From assembly GCF_900109515.1 (NCBI RefSeq), contig NZ_FOBD01000001.1, positions 434,001 to 498,000 on the forward strand: a stretch of 64,000 nucleotides of DNA. The letters are read 5' to 3'. Origin of the DNA: Paenibacillus sp. OK003 (GTDB lineage Bacteria; Bacillota; Bacilli; Paenibacillales; Paenibacillaceae). Of the stretch, positions 26,215 through 34,246 are shown one piece after another. The notes below the pieces were generated by a model. It did no database searches. It had not been told where the DNA came from and saw only the letters and a program-made list of their open reading frames with translations. The translations under genes were made by a program, and so were the position numbers. Every line of letters begins with the position of its first letter. The stretch's first letter is position 1.

Positions 26215-28371
26215 ATGGACTTATTCTCAATCTATTTCAGCAGGAATTTGAAAGTGATCATCGCAGAGCGCGAGGGCAAGCTGCCTGTGCGTATATTGGC
26301 GACTGCACTGAGAAATTTGGAATCGCTGGGATATACGTTTTCGACGAAACTGATAGATGTGCTGCGCACCTGGGAACGTAATAGATTCATTTCCTGGTTC
26401 GAACGGCTGATGGACGAGCTTCGGCAGATAAAAGGAATCAACTTAAAGGAAACCCTTCTGTATCCCAGATTTCCCAAGAAAAAAATGAGTATTCAGGAAA
26501 GTCAATTTTATTTAAATACTTTGATGAATTCATGGAGACAGCAGCTTCTTGAAAAAAAGCAGGAACAGCGCATATTACTGCTGAACAAGCTGCGACTGCG
26601 TGTGATTCATCTCGGCAGTGAAGCAGATTTTTACCAAGTGGGAATGGACCTGCTTACAGCAAAATCTTCGCTGACGCCAGTTGCAAGAGAACAATTGATC
26701 TGGTTTGCAACAAAGTACGAAGGCTGGTCTGCATTTGAGCCTGAGGCAGGGCAAATACCTGTGAGGGAAAATGCAGCCGTTTATTGTGCGGCTTTATTGA
26801 AGGCAGGGCGTGCTTCGGTGAAGCAACTCCAGCGACATTTGCGCACAGCAACAGATATATTGCGGCTGGCAGTGGCGTGCTCCGAGGGAGATGTCAGTCT
26901 GAAGGAGAACACCCGCTTCCGTTCATTTACCCGATCTGAACGTCGGATAATACTTGCTTTATTGGAGGGTGCTTCGGACCCGTTACAAGATTTGTTTCGA
27001 TATAAAGGGCGCTGGCAAAGATTGGCCGAGCGACTGCATCCGGGTGAATATCGTCACCGTTATCCAGGGGCCGTAGCGGCGCTGGACCAGTTGCGACGTG
27101 GGGAACGACCGCTTACCTTTCATGGCCGAGTGGAGCGGGCATTTGAACAGAAGGATAACCAGCTTATTCTGGAGACGCTTGCGGAACGTCCGGGAGAGAT
27201 GGTCGGTCAGCTGGACCGAATGATACGTTCCGGTGTTCCGGTGCAGCAAGTGATCGGCAAAATGGAAACTGTGGGAGAGGAAGTATCAACAAGGGCGCTG
27301 CTTCGAGTGTTGGCCCATTTTGGCACACGGATGCAGTTTCAGGTCAGGAGGAGCTTTTTCCGCAAAGGCAACATGGCAAATCTGTATGTCTCCACTCAGC
27401 CGTTGCAGCCCCTCAACGTTGAGGATGTTCATGCGGTGACATCGACGGTAGAGCATACACTGTTGAAACGGTTTGCCTTGCTACCACCACTCGGTAATGT
27501 CTACATTGATGAAAGACTTCAAGAGTTTTCAGTTCCATGGGGAAAACGCCGGGCAAGCGAATCTCTTCGAGCTCTATCGCGTGCGTCATGGATATCGTTA
27601 CCCACAGGAGATACCGTTCGTTTTTTTCTGTGGTGGAGAGAAGGCCTGGGCGGTGATGAGCGAATCGAGAGTGTGGATACCGATCTGTCGGGTGTACTGT
27701 ATGATGAGGATTGGCGTTATATGGACCAAACATCCCGGACCCCTCTGCAATCGAATGAATATATAGCTGCAAATAGTGGGTTTATAGTGTCTGCACCGGA
27801 TGGAGTGGCGAAGTATATGGATCTGCATTTGCCGTCCGTTTCTAGGTTAGGGGCACGTTATATTGTAATCATGGTTAACGCATTCAAGGATAATGCTATC
27901 CAGGATTTGCCGGAGTGTTATGCTGGCTGGATAATGCGTCAGGGGCCGCAGTCGGATGAAATGTTCGAACCTTCAACGGTGCAGGAGCGAATTGATCTGA
28001 CGGCAACTTCCCGTAGTTGTATTCCGGCCATTATTGATGTACAGGAGCGGCGCATTTTGTGGTGCGATCTTGGATTGAAGAGACAGCCTAAAGCGCATCA
28101 TCCGGTGGGGGACAACAAAGCCGATGTGGCCTTGATCGCCCGGGCAATGACGGAGTTGAAACGACCGGATTTATATACCTTATTCATGCTTCACGCTAAA
28201 GCGCGGGGAACATTAGTTGAGACATTAGGGATGGCCAATCTCGTATTTACAGCGGAACTGGAATCCAATCGTGTGGCTGAAGTGGCAGAGTATCTGACAG
28301 AAGGCCCACCGGTGGAACGCACTGTGATTACACCTCTGGAGCAAGAGTATATTATGAAGCAGTTTTTGTAA
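26215..28371 (+). CDS. Large TerD-related protein (MXAN_6230/SCO0854-like, no RING domain)
   Basis: 718 residues, soluble. The N-terminal 400 residues are helical (LRLAVACSEGDVSL, RWQRLAERLHPGEY, ERPGEMVGQLDRMI) and resemble the large actinobacterial/myxobacterial proteins called MXAN_6230/SCO0854. The C-terminal part, about residues 440-640, has TerD-like strands: PLGNVYIDE, VRFFLWW, DTDLSGVLYDEDWRYM, YMDLHLPSVSRLGARYIVIMVNAF. I see no Cys/His RING motif at the N-terminus. The start at 26215 is chosen for GGGAGAG with 8-bp spacing; upstream in-frame ATGs at 26083, 26140 and 26176 lack one. Function is unknown; family naming is from memory. Confidence 0.7.
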   Translation: MDLFSIYFSRNLKVIIAEREGKLPVRILATALRNLESLGYTFSTKLIDVLRTWERNRFISWFERLMDELRQIKGINLKETLLYPRFPKKKMSIQESQFYLNTLMNSWRQQLLEKKQEQRILLLNKLRLRVIHLGSEADFYQVGMDLLTAKSSLTPVAREQLIWFATKYEGWSAFEPEAGQIPVRENAAVYCAALLKAGRASVKQLQRHLRTATDILRLAVACSEGDVSLKENTRFRSFTRSERRIILALLEGASDPLQDLFRYKGRWQRLAERLHPGEYRHRYPGAVAALDQLRRGERPLTFHGRVERAFEQKDNQLILETLAERPGEMVGQLDRMIRSGVPVQQVIGKMETVGEEVSTRALLRVLAHFGTRMQFQVRRSFFRKGNMANLYVSTQPLQPLNVEDVHAVTSTVEHTLLKRFALLPPLGNVYIDERLQEFSVPWGKRRASESLRALSRASWISLPTGDTVRFFLWWREGLGGDERIESVDTDLSGVLYDEDWRYMDQTSRTPLQSNEYIAANSGFIVSAPDGVAKYMDLHLPSVSRLGARYIVIMVNAFKDNAIQDLPECYAGWIMRQGPQSDEMFEPSTVQERIDLTATSRSCIPAIIDVQERRILWCDLGLKRQPKAHHPVGDNKADVALIARAMTELKRPDLYTLFMLHAKARGTLVETLGMANLVFTAELESNRVAEVAEYLTEGPPVERTVITPLEQEYIMKQFL

Positions 28372-28411
28372 CGAGGCAGGTTCGGATGTTTGGTCATAGT
28401 TCATTGTAAAT

Positions 28412-28465
28412 AGGGGTATTTGTCACGTATGGACCTGCGCGGGTCACATGACAAGTACCCCTTTT
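28412..28465 (+). terminator. Terminator after the TerD-related gene
   Basis: A long stem of AGGGGTA-TTGTCA pairing with TGACAAGTACCCCT, extended inward by GGACC/GGGTC, ends with TTTT. Confidence 0.85.
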
Positions 28466-28543
28466 GGGTGTGGATTATATTTCTGAGCATATAAGCAGCA
28501 TGAAAGAGATACGGAGAAGTTAAAGGTGACTCCATTTCATATT

Positions 28544-29128
28544 TTATTCGTACATTCGTTGTTCGACTTCAGCAAAAGCGATATCAGGGCTCTCATCGGA
28601 GTTATCGATATAAGCCACGGCTGAGGAGGGCAACGGCCAAGCCACTTGTTTACGGGCAAGTGAAGCTGTGAAGGCATCCCAGTTCTCCAGCTTCCACTCA
28701 TCCAGCGGGGATTGTCTGGCTGTAATCCGCTCATGATACAACGCTTCATTAGCAAGATAAATATAGGCCACACGTACATCCGTATCATCGAGGGAACGTC
28801 CAATTCGTGCGAGTTCCTGTTCGATCCAGTCTGGAGTTCCTATTTCTTTGGTAAAGGGCCCTACAACAACTGTATCGATACCCAATTGCACGTTGTCCAG
28901 TGCAGCATCCATCGTAATACGGTATCCCAAATCACGGCACAGCCGTTTGTATTCCGGTGAATCCCGATCGGATGGATCGAGTCCCTGCAGGGTCATTATT
29001 GCTTCAGCAGCTGGACGCAGCAGGATGTCCATATCAAAGAAAGCAGCTTTATGTTTACGCGAGAGGGCTTTGGCAAGGGTTGTTTTGCCGCTCCCGGCCC
29101 CGCCAAGAAAGAAAATCAGTTTGCTCAT
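28544..29128 (-). CDS. P-loop ATPase / small-molecule kinase-like protein
   Basis: 194 residues with a Walker A motif GGAGSGKTT at residues 9-17, a DMD motif (FFDMDILLRP) at about 31-40 typical of the adenylate/gluconate/shikimate kinase-like superfamily, and a DTVVVGPFT strand. The lid region contains RITARQSPLDEWK. It probably phosphorylates a small metabolite or acts as a zeta-toxin-like kinase; no substrate can be assigned. GAGGAGG is 12 bp before the ATG. It is convergent with the TerD-related gene. Confidence 0.7.
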   Translation of the reverse strand: MSKLIFFLGGAGSGKTTLAKALSRKHKAAFFDMDILLRPAAEAIMTLQGLDPSDRDSPEYKRLCRDLGYRITMDAALDNVQLGIDTVVVGPFTKEIGTPDWIEQELARIGRSLDDTDVRVAYIYLANEALYHERITARQSPLDEWKLENWDAFTASLARKQVAWPLPSSAVAYIDNSDESPDIAFAEVEQRMYE

Positions 29129-29216
29129 GGTTTGAATTGCCTCCTCATAATGAATAGAAAGAATATGTAATGTCTGAGTAAGAATAAGAGATTCATGATG
29201 ATACCTCTGGTGTGAA

Positions 29217-29480
29217 ATGACTTGTTTATTTTATCATAAACGCCTCCAATTGATAGCTTCCATGTTTGCGTTGCAAATCATCTATTCGTTAGCGATGACC
29301 ACCGGGAAGGCTCCGATTCTTAGCATTGTTTTTCCTTTTATTGGATACGGAAATCACCTGATGTTTGATTATGCTATGCTCGGTTTACTTCTCGGTGTGT
29401 ACCGTCGGAAGGATACCATTTCCAAGAAAAATGAAAAAAGACGGCAGAAGGTGGATGCCGACCCAACGACCAGTTCATAA
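29217..29480 (+). pseudogene. Fragment of an FtsW/RodA/SpoVE-family gene (C-terminal remnant)
   Basis: An 87-codon frame whose central part, ALQIIYSLAMTTGKAPILSIVFPFIGYGNHLMFDYAMLGLLLGVYRRKD, corresponds to the last two helices and PF(I/S)YG loop of FtsW/SpoVE-type lipid-II flippase/glycosyltransferases, which normally have about 380-400 residues. No upstream homologous sequence remains between 29129 and 29216, and there is no ribosome site. It is best read as a decayed remnant. The match is by eye. Confidence 0.6.
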
Positions 29481-29541
29481 GCATGCAAAATCATTACCGC
29501 ATCTTGAAACGAAGGGATTGTAATGCTCGTTAAATGATTAT

Positions 29542-31320
29542 TCACAGGAACCAGATGTGCCTGAGGTTTACCCATCCCTGGCTGTTGAAGGAGAGGCCAC
29601 GAACGGAAGGCAGGTAGGCAGTCTCCACAGGTTTTTCAGTCAAATGGAATAATAGACTTTGTTGCGCCAAAAATTGTTCAATCCGGTTGAGTTCGGCAGT
29701 TCGGTCTGCGGATATTTGCGAAGCAACAACGGTTTGCAGCATCTCTTGTACACTCTTCTTGGAAGAGTCCTCCAGATGTTCGGATAAAGTGAGATAAAGA
29801 TCGTATCTGCGCAATTCCTCATCCCGGTCCCGAATCAGGGAGAAGAGAATCAGATCGGATTCCAGTCTCAGGTTCCCTTTGAATTGCTCCATCGTGCCTA
29901 TGCGGACAGTACATGTGAAGCCGTACATTTCCAATGACAATGCCAAACGTCTGGCATCCATCCGATATTGAGGAATGGTTGCGATGTGCAAAAGTATAGG
30001 GATGTCAAAAGTGCGGTGCTGAGACAAATGAGTTAACTTTTCTGCATTCATCAACACTTTATCAGCATCTGCTGGATCACCTTCATTACTTTCATTCATG
30101 CCATTCCCATATAATTCAGCAATACATGTCTGAACATGTGCTCTTATTTTCGGATCGCTTAGCGGTCCGGTTTTTTGTGTATTACAAGTAAGAAATTTGC
30201 GTACCATCACGCCTGCACTAATCTGTGTCCAGTCCTTACCCTCAGACGAGGATGGATTATGAACAAGGTGAAAGAAGGGAGATTCGATATCTTGCTTTTC
30301 ATCCAAATGTGCAGGGGCACTCCACGGAATTTGTAGAATATCTACCCGGTCCAGATGGGCTCTGCCTTGAAAATACAACGGAAAAACTTCAAGTCTGCAC
30401 AGGTGATCATCCCAGGTTGTGATCTTGAAAGGGCCTGTTCCTATAGGCTTTTGCATGGTAATCGGTAGATCAAGTTCATTGTCTCCATCTTTATGTTGCC
30501 CGTACGTGGCTTGTGAAACAATCGCTGCACGGCTCGTAGAAAGAAAGGGCAAAAACAGTTCATGAGGGGTTTTAAGCTTGAAACAAACGGTCAAGGGATC
30601 TGCTGCTTCAATCGATAGAATTTGTTTACTCACATCGCGGTATAATGTCCGCCGTTCTGTGGATTGCAGTCGTTCAAATGTATACACCACATCCGCGGCT
30701 GTCAGCAGATGTCCATTGTGAAAAGTAATCCCTTTACGCAAATAAAAAAACCATGTTTTCCGATCTGAACTGACATCCCAGGTATGAGACAGACAGGGAA
30801 TAATCTCTCCGTGTTCATTACGTTGAACCAGCCCGTCGAACACATGACTGGTGACAAAAGATTCGGCCAGCAAATTGATATAAAGGGGATCAAGCGCATG
30901 CAGCTGTTGGCGGATCGGTAACCTGAGCGTATCAATTCGCTCATTATGGCTACCAGCTTCCGTATGGTGTCCAGAATAACCAAGCAGCCACTGGTTTAGG
31001 TGATCCTGCATTGTCATAGAACTGGAGAAAGCACCAACCTGTTCGGCAGCTTGCCTCAACTCGCGGCAATTCATGGCCTGCATCATGTATTCTGCTGCAA
31101 TTTGATCAGCCGGAACAAGCAGGGTCAGCGTAGAACGCCGTCCACGTCCGCGCTGGGACACCCACCGAATCCATTCGTGGGCAACCATTTTTTTGACGAT
31201 TGTTAACGTGTTACGGTGTGTACACTCGAGTAGTTCCGCGAGGTCAGATAGCGTTACTTCATGTTCTAATAGTTGACCAAACCGGCTATGAAGCAGCAAA
31301 TATTGCTGATGTAATTTCAA
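29542..31320 (-). CDS. SgrR-family transcriptional regulator with oligopeptide-binding-like domain
   Basis: 592 residues. Residues 1-100 form a winged helix (VTLSDLAELLECTHRNTLTIVKKMVAHEWIRWVSQRGRGRRSTL), and residues about 125-590 resemble SBP_bac_5 solute-binding proteins (SFVTSHVFDGLVQRNEHGEIIPCLSHTWDVSSDRKTWFFYLRKGITFHNG). There is no signal peptide, so it acts in the cytoplasm, as SgrR of E. coli does in sugar-phosphate stress. The effector here is unknown. The TTG start at 31320 has AGGAGG 10 bp upstream. Confidence 0.85.
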   Translation of the reverse strand: MKLHQQYLLLHSRFGQLLEHEVTLSDLAELLECTHRNTLTIVKKMVAHEWIRWVSQRGRGRRSTLTLLVPADQIAAEYMMQAMNCRELRQAAEQVGAFSSSMTMQDHLNQWLLGYSGHHTEAGSHNERIDTLRLPIRQQLHALDPLYINLLAESFVTSHVFDGLVQRNEHGEIIPCLSHTWDVSSDRKTWFFYLRKGITFHNGHLLTAADVVYTFERLQSTERRTLYRDVSKQILSIEAADPLTVCFKLKTPHELFLPFLSTSRAAIVSQATYGQHKDGDNELDLPITMQKPIGTGPFKITTWDDHLCRLEVFPLYFQGRAHLDRVDILQIPWSAPAHLDEKQDIESPFFHLVHNPSSSEGKDWTQISAGVMVRKFLTCNTQKTGPLSDPKIRAHVQTCIAELYGNGMNESNEGDPADADKVLMNAEKLTHLSQHRTFDIPILLHIATIPQYRMDARRLALSLEMYGFTCTVRIGTMEQFKGNLRLESDLILFSLIRDRDEELRRYDLYLTLSEHLEDSSKKSVQEMLQTVVASQISADRTAELNRIEQFLAQQSLLFHLTEKPVETAYLPSVRGLSFNSQGWVNLRHIWFL

Positions 31321-31360
31321 GGTTTTGATTCCTCCTGGAGGTTGTAGCTGAACGCAATAT

Positions 31361-31414
31361 AATAAAATAAGAAGTTTTATCGTTTTTAATTTCTATTTAT
31401 ATTCTTATTTTATC
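31361..31414. repeat. AT-rich inverted repeat upstream of the SgrR-like gene
   Basis: AATAAAATAAGAA (31361-31373) and TTCTTATTTTATC (31402-31414) are inverted repeats with one mismatch, 41-94 bp upstream of the regulator start. They could be an autoregulatory operator or part of the promoter. Confidence 0.5.
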
Positions 31415-31455
31415 ATCTAAAATGAAGCCTAGAAAGTTTAATGGAGGTTTTTCCC

Positions 31456-31593
31456 ATGATTGATGCTTTTGCCCAGAGAGAGTACCCGAATTTGAAAGGG
31501 GAAATGTTGGAGCGTCAAGCGAGCTTCGACTTGGATGAAACAGACAGAGTTCCTGGGCTTCTTTTAATATGGCAATACATAGAGCTAAGCTAG
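31456..31593 (+). CDS. Possible small protein, 45 residues
   Basis: An ATG with GGAGG at 31443-31447 (8-bp spacing) opens a 45-codon frame, MIDAFAQREYPNLKG...IWQYIELS. It has no recognisable domain and no clear promoter. It could be a chance frame or a remnant of a longer gene. Confidence 0.3.
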   Translation: MIDAFAQREYPNLKGEMLERQASFDLDETDRVPGLLLIWQYIELS

Positions 31594-31650
31594 AATTGTC
31601 CAAATTGAGAATGGAATAAATTCATCTATCTGTTTTCCAGCAATGAATTT

Positions 31651-31679
31651 ATGCAAAATCCATATGTAAGTGTTATACT
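31651..31679 (+). promoter_or_regulatory. Promoter of the leader ORF-yidC transcript
   Basis: ATGCAA and TATACT are 17 bp apart; transcription would start near 31686, some 25 bases before the leader start codon. Confidence 0.55.
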
Positions 31680-31711
31680 ATAAAAACTAACCTATAAAGG
31701 GGGTGAATCCC

Positions 31712-32062
31712 TTGTTTGAACTTCAGGAATTGATACCGTATATATTTTCACTCGGACTCATTTTCACAGTCAGTTACGCGTATATTGCCCATCTGCATTG
31801 CGGCATTACAGAGTACTGGATGGAAGGTGGGGCCGGAGGTGGTCTGGAACCTGGATTGCCAACCTTGGCCTTGGACGGACAACACAGACCTGAAGCTTTA
31901 AGTCGAATCGTCAGACGAAGAGAATCCCCGGATGAAGATGAACCAGATTGCCATTCCTCGTTGTATGTACTTTCTACAAATCAACGAGGAGGATATATAT
32001 GGAACATAAGACAAGCAAGGGGTTCACTTTTACATCTGGCAAGGGACGGATCTATGGCCTGA
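31712..32062 (+). CDS. Candidate translation-arrest leader peptide (MifM-like) controlling yidC
   Basis: A 116-codon frame starting at TTG with a near-ideal ribosome site, AAAGGGGGTGA, about 6 bp upstream. Residues 5-27 form one membrane helix (LIPYIFSLGLIFTVSYAYIA part). After a Gly-rich linker comes LSRIVRRRESPDEDEPD at residues 63-79, a basic patch followed by an acidic cluster. In B. subtilis the leader MifM has an N-terminal membrane segment and stalls at an acidic DEEDA cluster downstream of an arginine-containing stretch. The frame runs 64 bp into yidC in another phase, and the acidic codons end just before a hairpin that masks the yidC ribosome site. Arrest is inferred. Confidence 0.65.
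   Translation: MFELQELIPYIFSLGLIFTVSYAYIAHLHCGITEYWMEGGAGGGLEPGLPTLALDGQHRPEALSRIVRRRESPDEDEPDCHSSLYVLSTNQRGGYIWNIRQARGSLLHLARDGSMA
31956..31992 (+). promoter_or_regulatory. Hairpin sequestering the yidC ribosome-binding site
   Basis: CCTCGTTG (31956-31963) pairs perfectly with CAACGAGG (31982-31989), and the pairing can extend by one or two outer pairs into the AGG of the GAGGAGG site (31986-31992). A ribosome halted on the upstream acidic codons (31931-31948) would cover or open the left arm. Confidence 0.75.
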
Positions 32063-32865
32063 TTGCAATTCTTTTTGCAGTGATGCTACTGGCTGGATGC
32101 AGTAACAACGTCTCAGAGATTAATTCATCAACACCGGGGTTCTTTAACCATTACGTTGTATTTCCATTGTCGTATCTCATTCAGCACATCGCAACGATAT
32201 TTAATGGAAGTTATGGGGTAGCCATTATTGTGATTACCCTCGTAATCCGTCTTGCGTTGCTGCCATTGATGATGCGACAAGCAAAATCTCAGCAAGGTAC
32301 CCGAGTGATCATGAATGCTATGAAGCCGGAGATGGATGCGCTCAAGAAAAAGTATGAGGGCAAAAACGACCCGGCCGATAAGCAGAAGCTTTCGCAGGAA
32401 ACGATGGAGCTGTACAAGAAGCACAAGTTCAATCCGCTGAATATCGGATGCTTGCCAATGCTGATTCAGTTGCCTATTCTGTCAGGTATCTACACGGCTA
32501 TTCGGCTTACGCCGGAGCTATCTTCTCACTCTTTTCTGTGGTTCAAATTAGGAGCGCCTGACTATGTGCTTGCAGTCGTGGTAGCAATAATTTATCTGAT
32601 CCAAGCCAAAGTTTCGCAAGCCAATATGGCGCCGGAACAACGAAAACAATTCGCAATCATGGGATATATATCTCCTTTGATGATGGCCTTTTTCTCTTTG
32701 TCGGCACCTGCAGCGATGCCGCTGTATTGGACGATCGGCGGTTCATTCCTGGTCTTGCAGACGTTATTGTTCCGCAAATTGTATCCGGTTGAACACCCGC
32801 AAGAGCCCGTGGCTGTGCAGGTAAAGAACAAAAACATCAAACCTGCGAAGCCCGCTAAGTCCTAA
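31999..32865 (+). CDS. yidC: Membrane protein insertase YidC (OxaA/SpoIIIJ type)
   Basis: A 288-residue lipoprotein-type insertase: lipobox LLAGC with Cys34, then five membrane segments. The conserved hydrophilic-groove arginine is visible in TLVIRLALLPL (Arg84), followed by a cytoplasmic helical hairpin (MKPEMDALKKKYEGKND, LYKKHKFNPLNIGCLPMLIQLPI). It inserts membrane proteins with or without SecYEG. The ATG at 31999 has GAGGAGG with 6-bp spacing. The gene is not next to rpmH/rnpA, so it is probably a second, inducible copy like B. subtilis YidC2. Confidence 0.93.
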   Translation: MEHKTSKGFTFTSGKGRIYGLIAILFAVMLLAGCSNNVSEINSSTPGFFNHYVVFPLSYLIQHIATIFNGSYGVAIIVITLVIRLALLPLMMRQAKSQQGTRVIMNAMKPEMDALKKKYEGKNDPADKQKLSQETMELYKKHKFNPLNIGCLPMLIQLPILSGIYTAIRLTPELSSHSFLWFKLGAPDYVLAVVVAIIYLIQAKVSQANMAPEQRKQFAIMGYISPLMMAFFSLSAPAAMPLYWTIGGSFLVLQTLLFRKLYPVEHPQEPVAVQVKNKNIKPAKPAKS

Positions 32866-32944
32866 GTGTTTACTCATGAGAATAGAATCATATAATTTAA
32901 CGTATGCGTTGATATAACGGATATTCTGCACCATAATGTAGCGC

Positions 32945-32982
32945 AAAGATGCCTTGTCCCATGGGACAAGGCATCTTTTTTT
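32945..32982 (+). terminator. Terminator after yidC
   Basis: AAAGATGCCTTGTCCC and its exact complement GGGACAAGGCATCTTT form a 16-bp stem with almost no loop, followed by T residues. Confidence 0.95.
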
Positions 32983-33001
32983 GTATGTCCAGTTATAACA
33001 T

Positions 33002-34117
33002 TCAAATAGCTGGTTCATCAGACAACTGGAAACGGGATACGAAATACCAGATTAACTCACGGCGGGAGGATACGTCTGTTTTGGCAAAAATGGATTTTAA
33101 ATGATCCTGTACCGTGTAAGCTGATATATGCATCGCTTCCGCAATTTCTTTGGAAGAATAACTGCGCAGCACGTAACCCAATAGTTCTCGTTCCCGAATG
33201 GACAACCCATGACTCTCGGCGAGTAACGGCAGTAAGTCCTGCGGCATAGCCTGTTCAAGCCTGATCGCAATCTGCTCCGGACCTGAAAACTGCTGCATGC
33301 GGCTGGCATGAAGCACAAGGTAACGGCCATCCAGGAGTTGAATGCAGACTTTGGAAGGCGAATGAAGGATAGGTTCTTGGGCAATCATCAAATCGGTATC
33401 TGTACGAATCTGACGCAGTAAATGCGAACTGACTGCACGGACGGGGCGTGGCAATACATCTGGTCCCACCTGCTCCAGTAAACGTAATTGCGATAGCCAA
33501 TACTGAGCGGGAGCATTCATGGATAACAGCTCGAAAGCGTCTGATGTGATCATAATACCTGGGTTCGAGGGACTTCCGCTCTTCATCTCGTCCATAAGAG
33601 TCAGACTTGTAGATCGTAACATCAATGCAATAGAAGGTGTCCAGGCTTGAATGCTCAGTCGTTCCTCTTCCGTGAATACGGGTTGTTCCGTCTTGCGATA
33701 TAGGGTTAGATATCCCCAACAGGCTCCGCCACTGACCAGTACAGCCCGAAGTTCATCACCGAAACCTGCGGGTTGAAGGATGTTATGATACCGAGCGCTT
33801 GCTATAGGGTTTTCGCTTATCGATTCATGAAGGATTGCTGTATACTCACCGCTGCGAATCAAACCAGCATACTTATGTATGTCTTCTTCCATGTATTCAT
33901 TAACGAACAGCAGATCATGAATGGCTTCAATGCCGTCTTCCGTCACGGCACCCGTTGAGAGAAGAGTCTGTGGATCAACCGTTGTGAAGCAATACGCGTC
34001 ATAGGGAACGATATTCTGAATTTGTTTCAGTGCAGCTTCCCGGTAGGTGCGTGAGGTCCAGGTTCCTTTTTCGAGAGAAGTAATGAGTCGCTGGTTCCGT
34101 TCTATACGTGATGTCAT
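33002..34117 (-). CDS. LuxR-family transcriptional regulator
   Basis: 371 residues. The C-terminal 65 residues are a LuxR helix-turn-helix (LSIRERELLGYVLRSYSSKEIAEAMHISAYTVQDHLKSIFAKTDV). The N-terminal 180 residues have a GAF-like pattern ending in GYLTLYRKTEQPVFTEEE, and there is no receiver Asp, so it is an orphan one-component regulator. The start at 34117 has AGGAG 8 bp upstream; 32 further codons upstream in frame lack a site. It is divergent from the methyltransferase-dehydrogenase pair and may control it. Confidence 0.82.
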   Translation of the reverse strand: MTSRIERNQRLITSLEKGTWTSRTYREAALKQIQNIVPYDAYCFTTVDPQTLLSTGAVTEDGIEAIHDLLFVNEYMEEDIHKYAGLIRSGEYTAILHESISENPIASARYHNILQPAGFGDELRAVLVSGGACWGYLTLYRKTEQPVFTEEERLSIQAWTPSIALMLRSTSLTLMDEMKSGSPSNPGIMITSDAFELLSMNAPAQYWLSQLRLLEQVGPDVLPRPVRAVSSHLLRQIRTDTDLMIAQEPILHSPSKVCIQLLDGRYLVLHASRMQQFSGPEQIAIRLEQAMPQDLLPLLAESHGLSIRERELLGYVLRSYSSKEIAEAMHISAYTVQDHLKSIFAKTDVSSRRELIWYFVSRFQLSDEPAI

Positions 34118-34161
34118 AAAGCTTTCTCCTCTCCTCATGCAGATATCCCATTGTTCTGGGA

Positions 34162-34189
34162 TTGTACGCTCTGCGTATCCTTTTATAAT
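34162..34189 (+). promoter_or_regulatory. Promoter of the methyltransferase operon
   Basis: TTGTAC and a perfect TATAAT with 16-bp spacing, 58 bp before the ATG at 34247. Confidence 0.7.
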
Positions 34190-34246
34190 GAAATTAGACG
34201 AACGAAGAGTCAAGTCTAACTTGAATCCATGAGGAGTGTAGTATCA

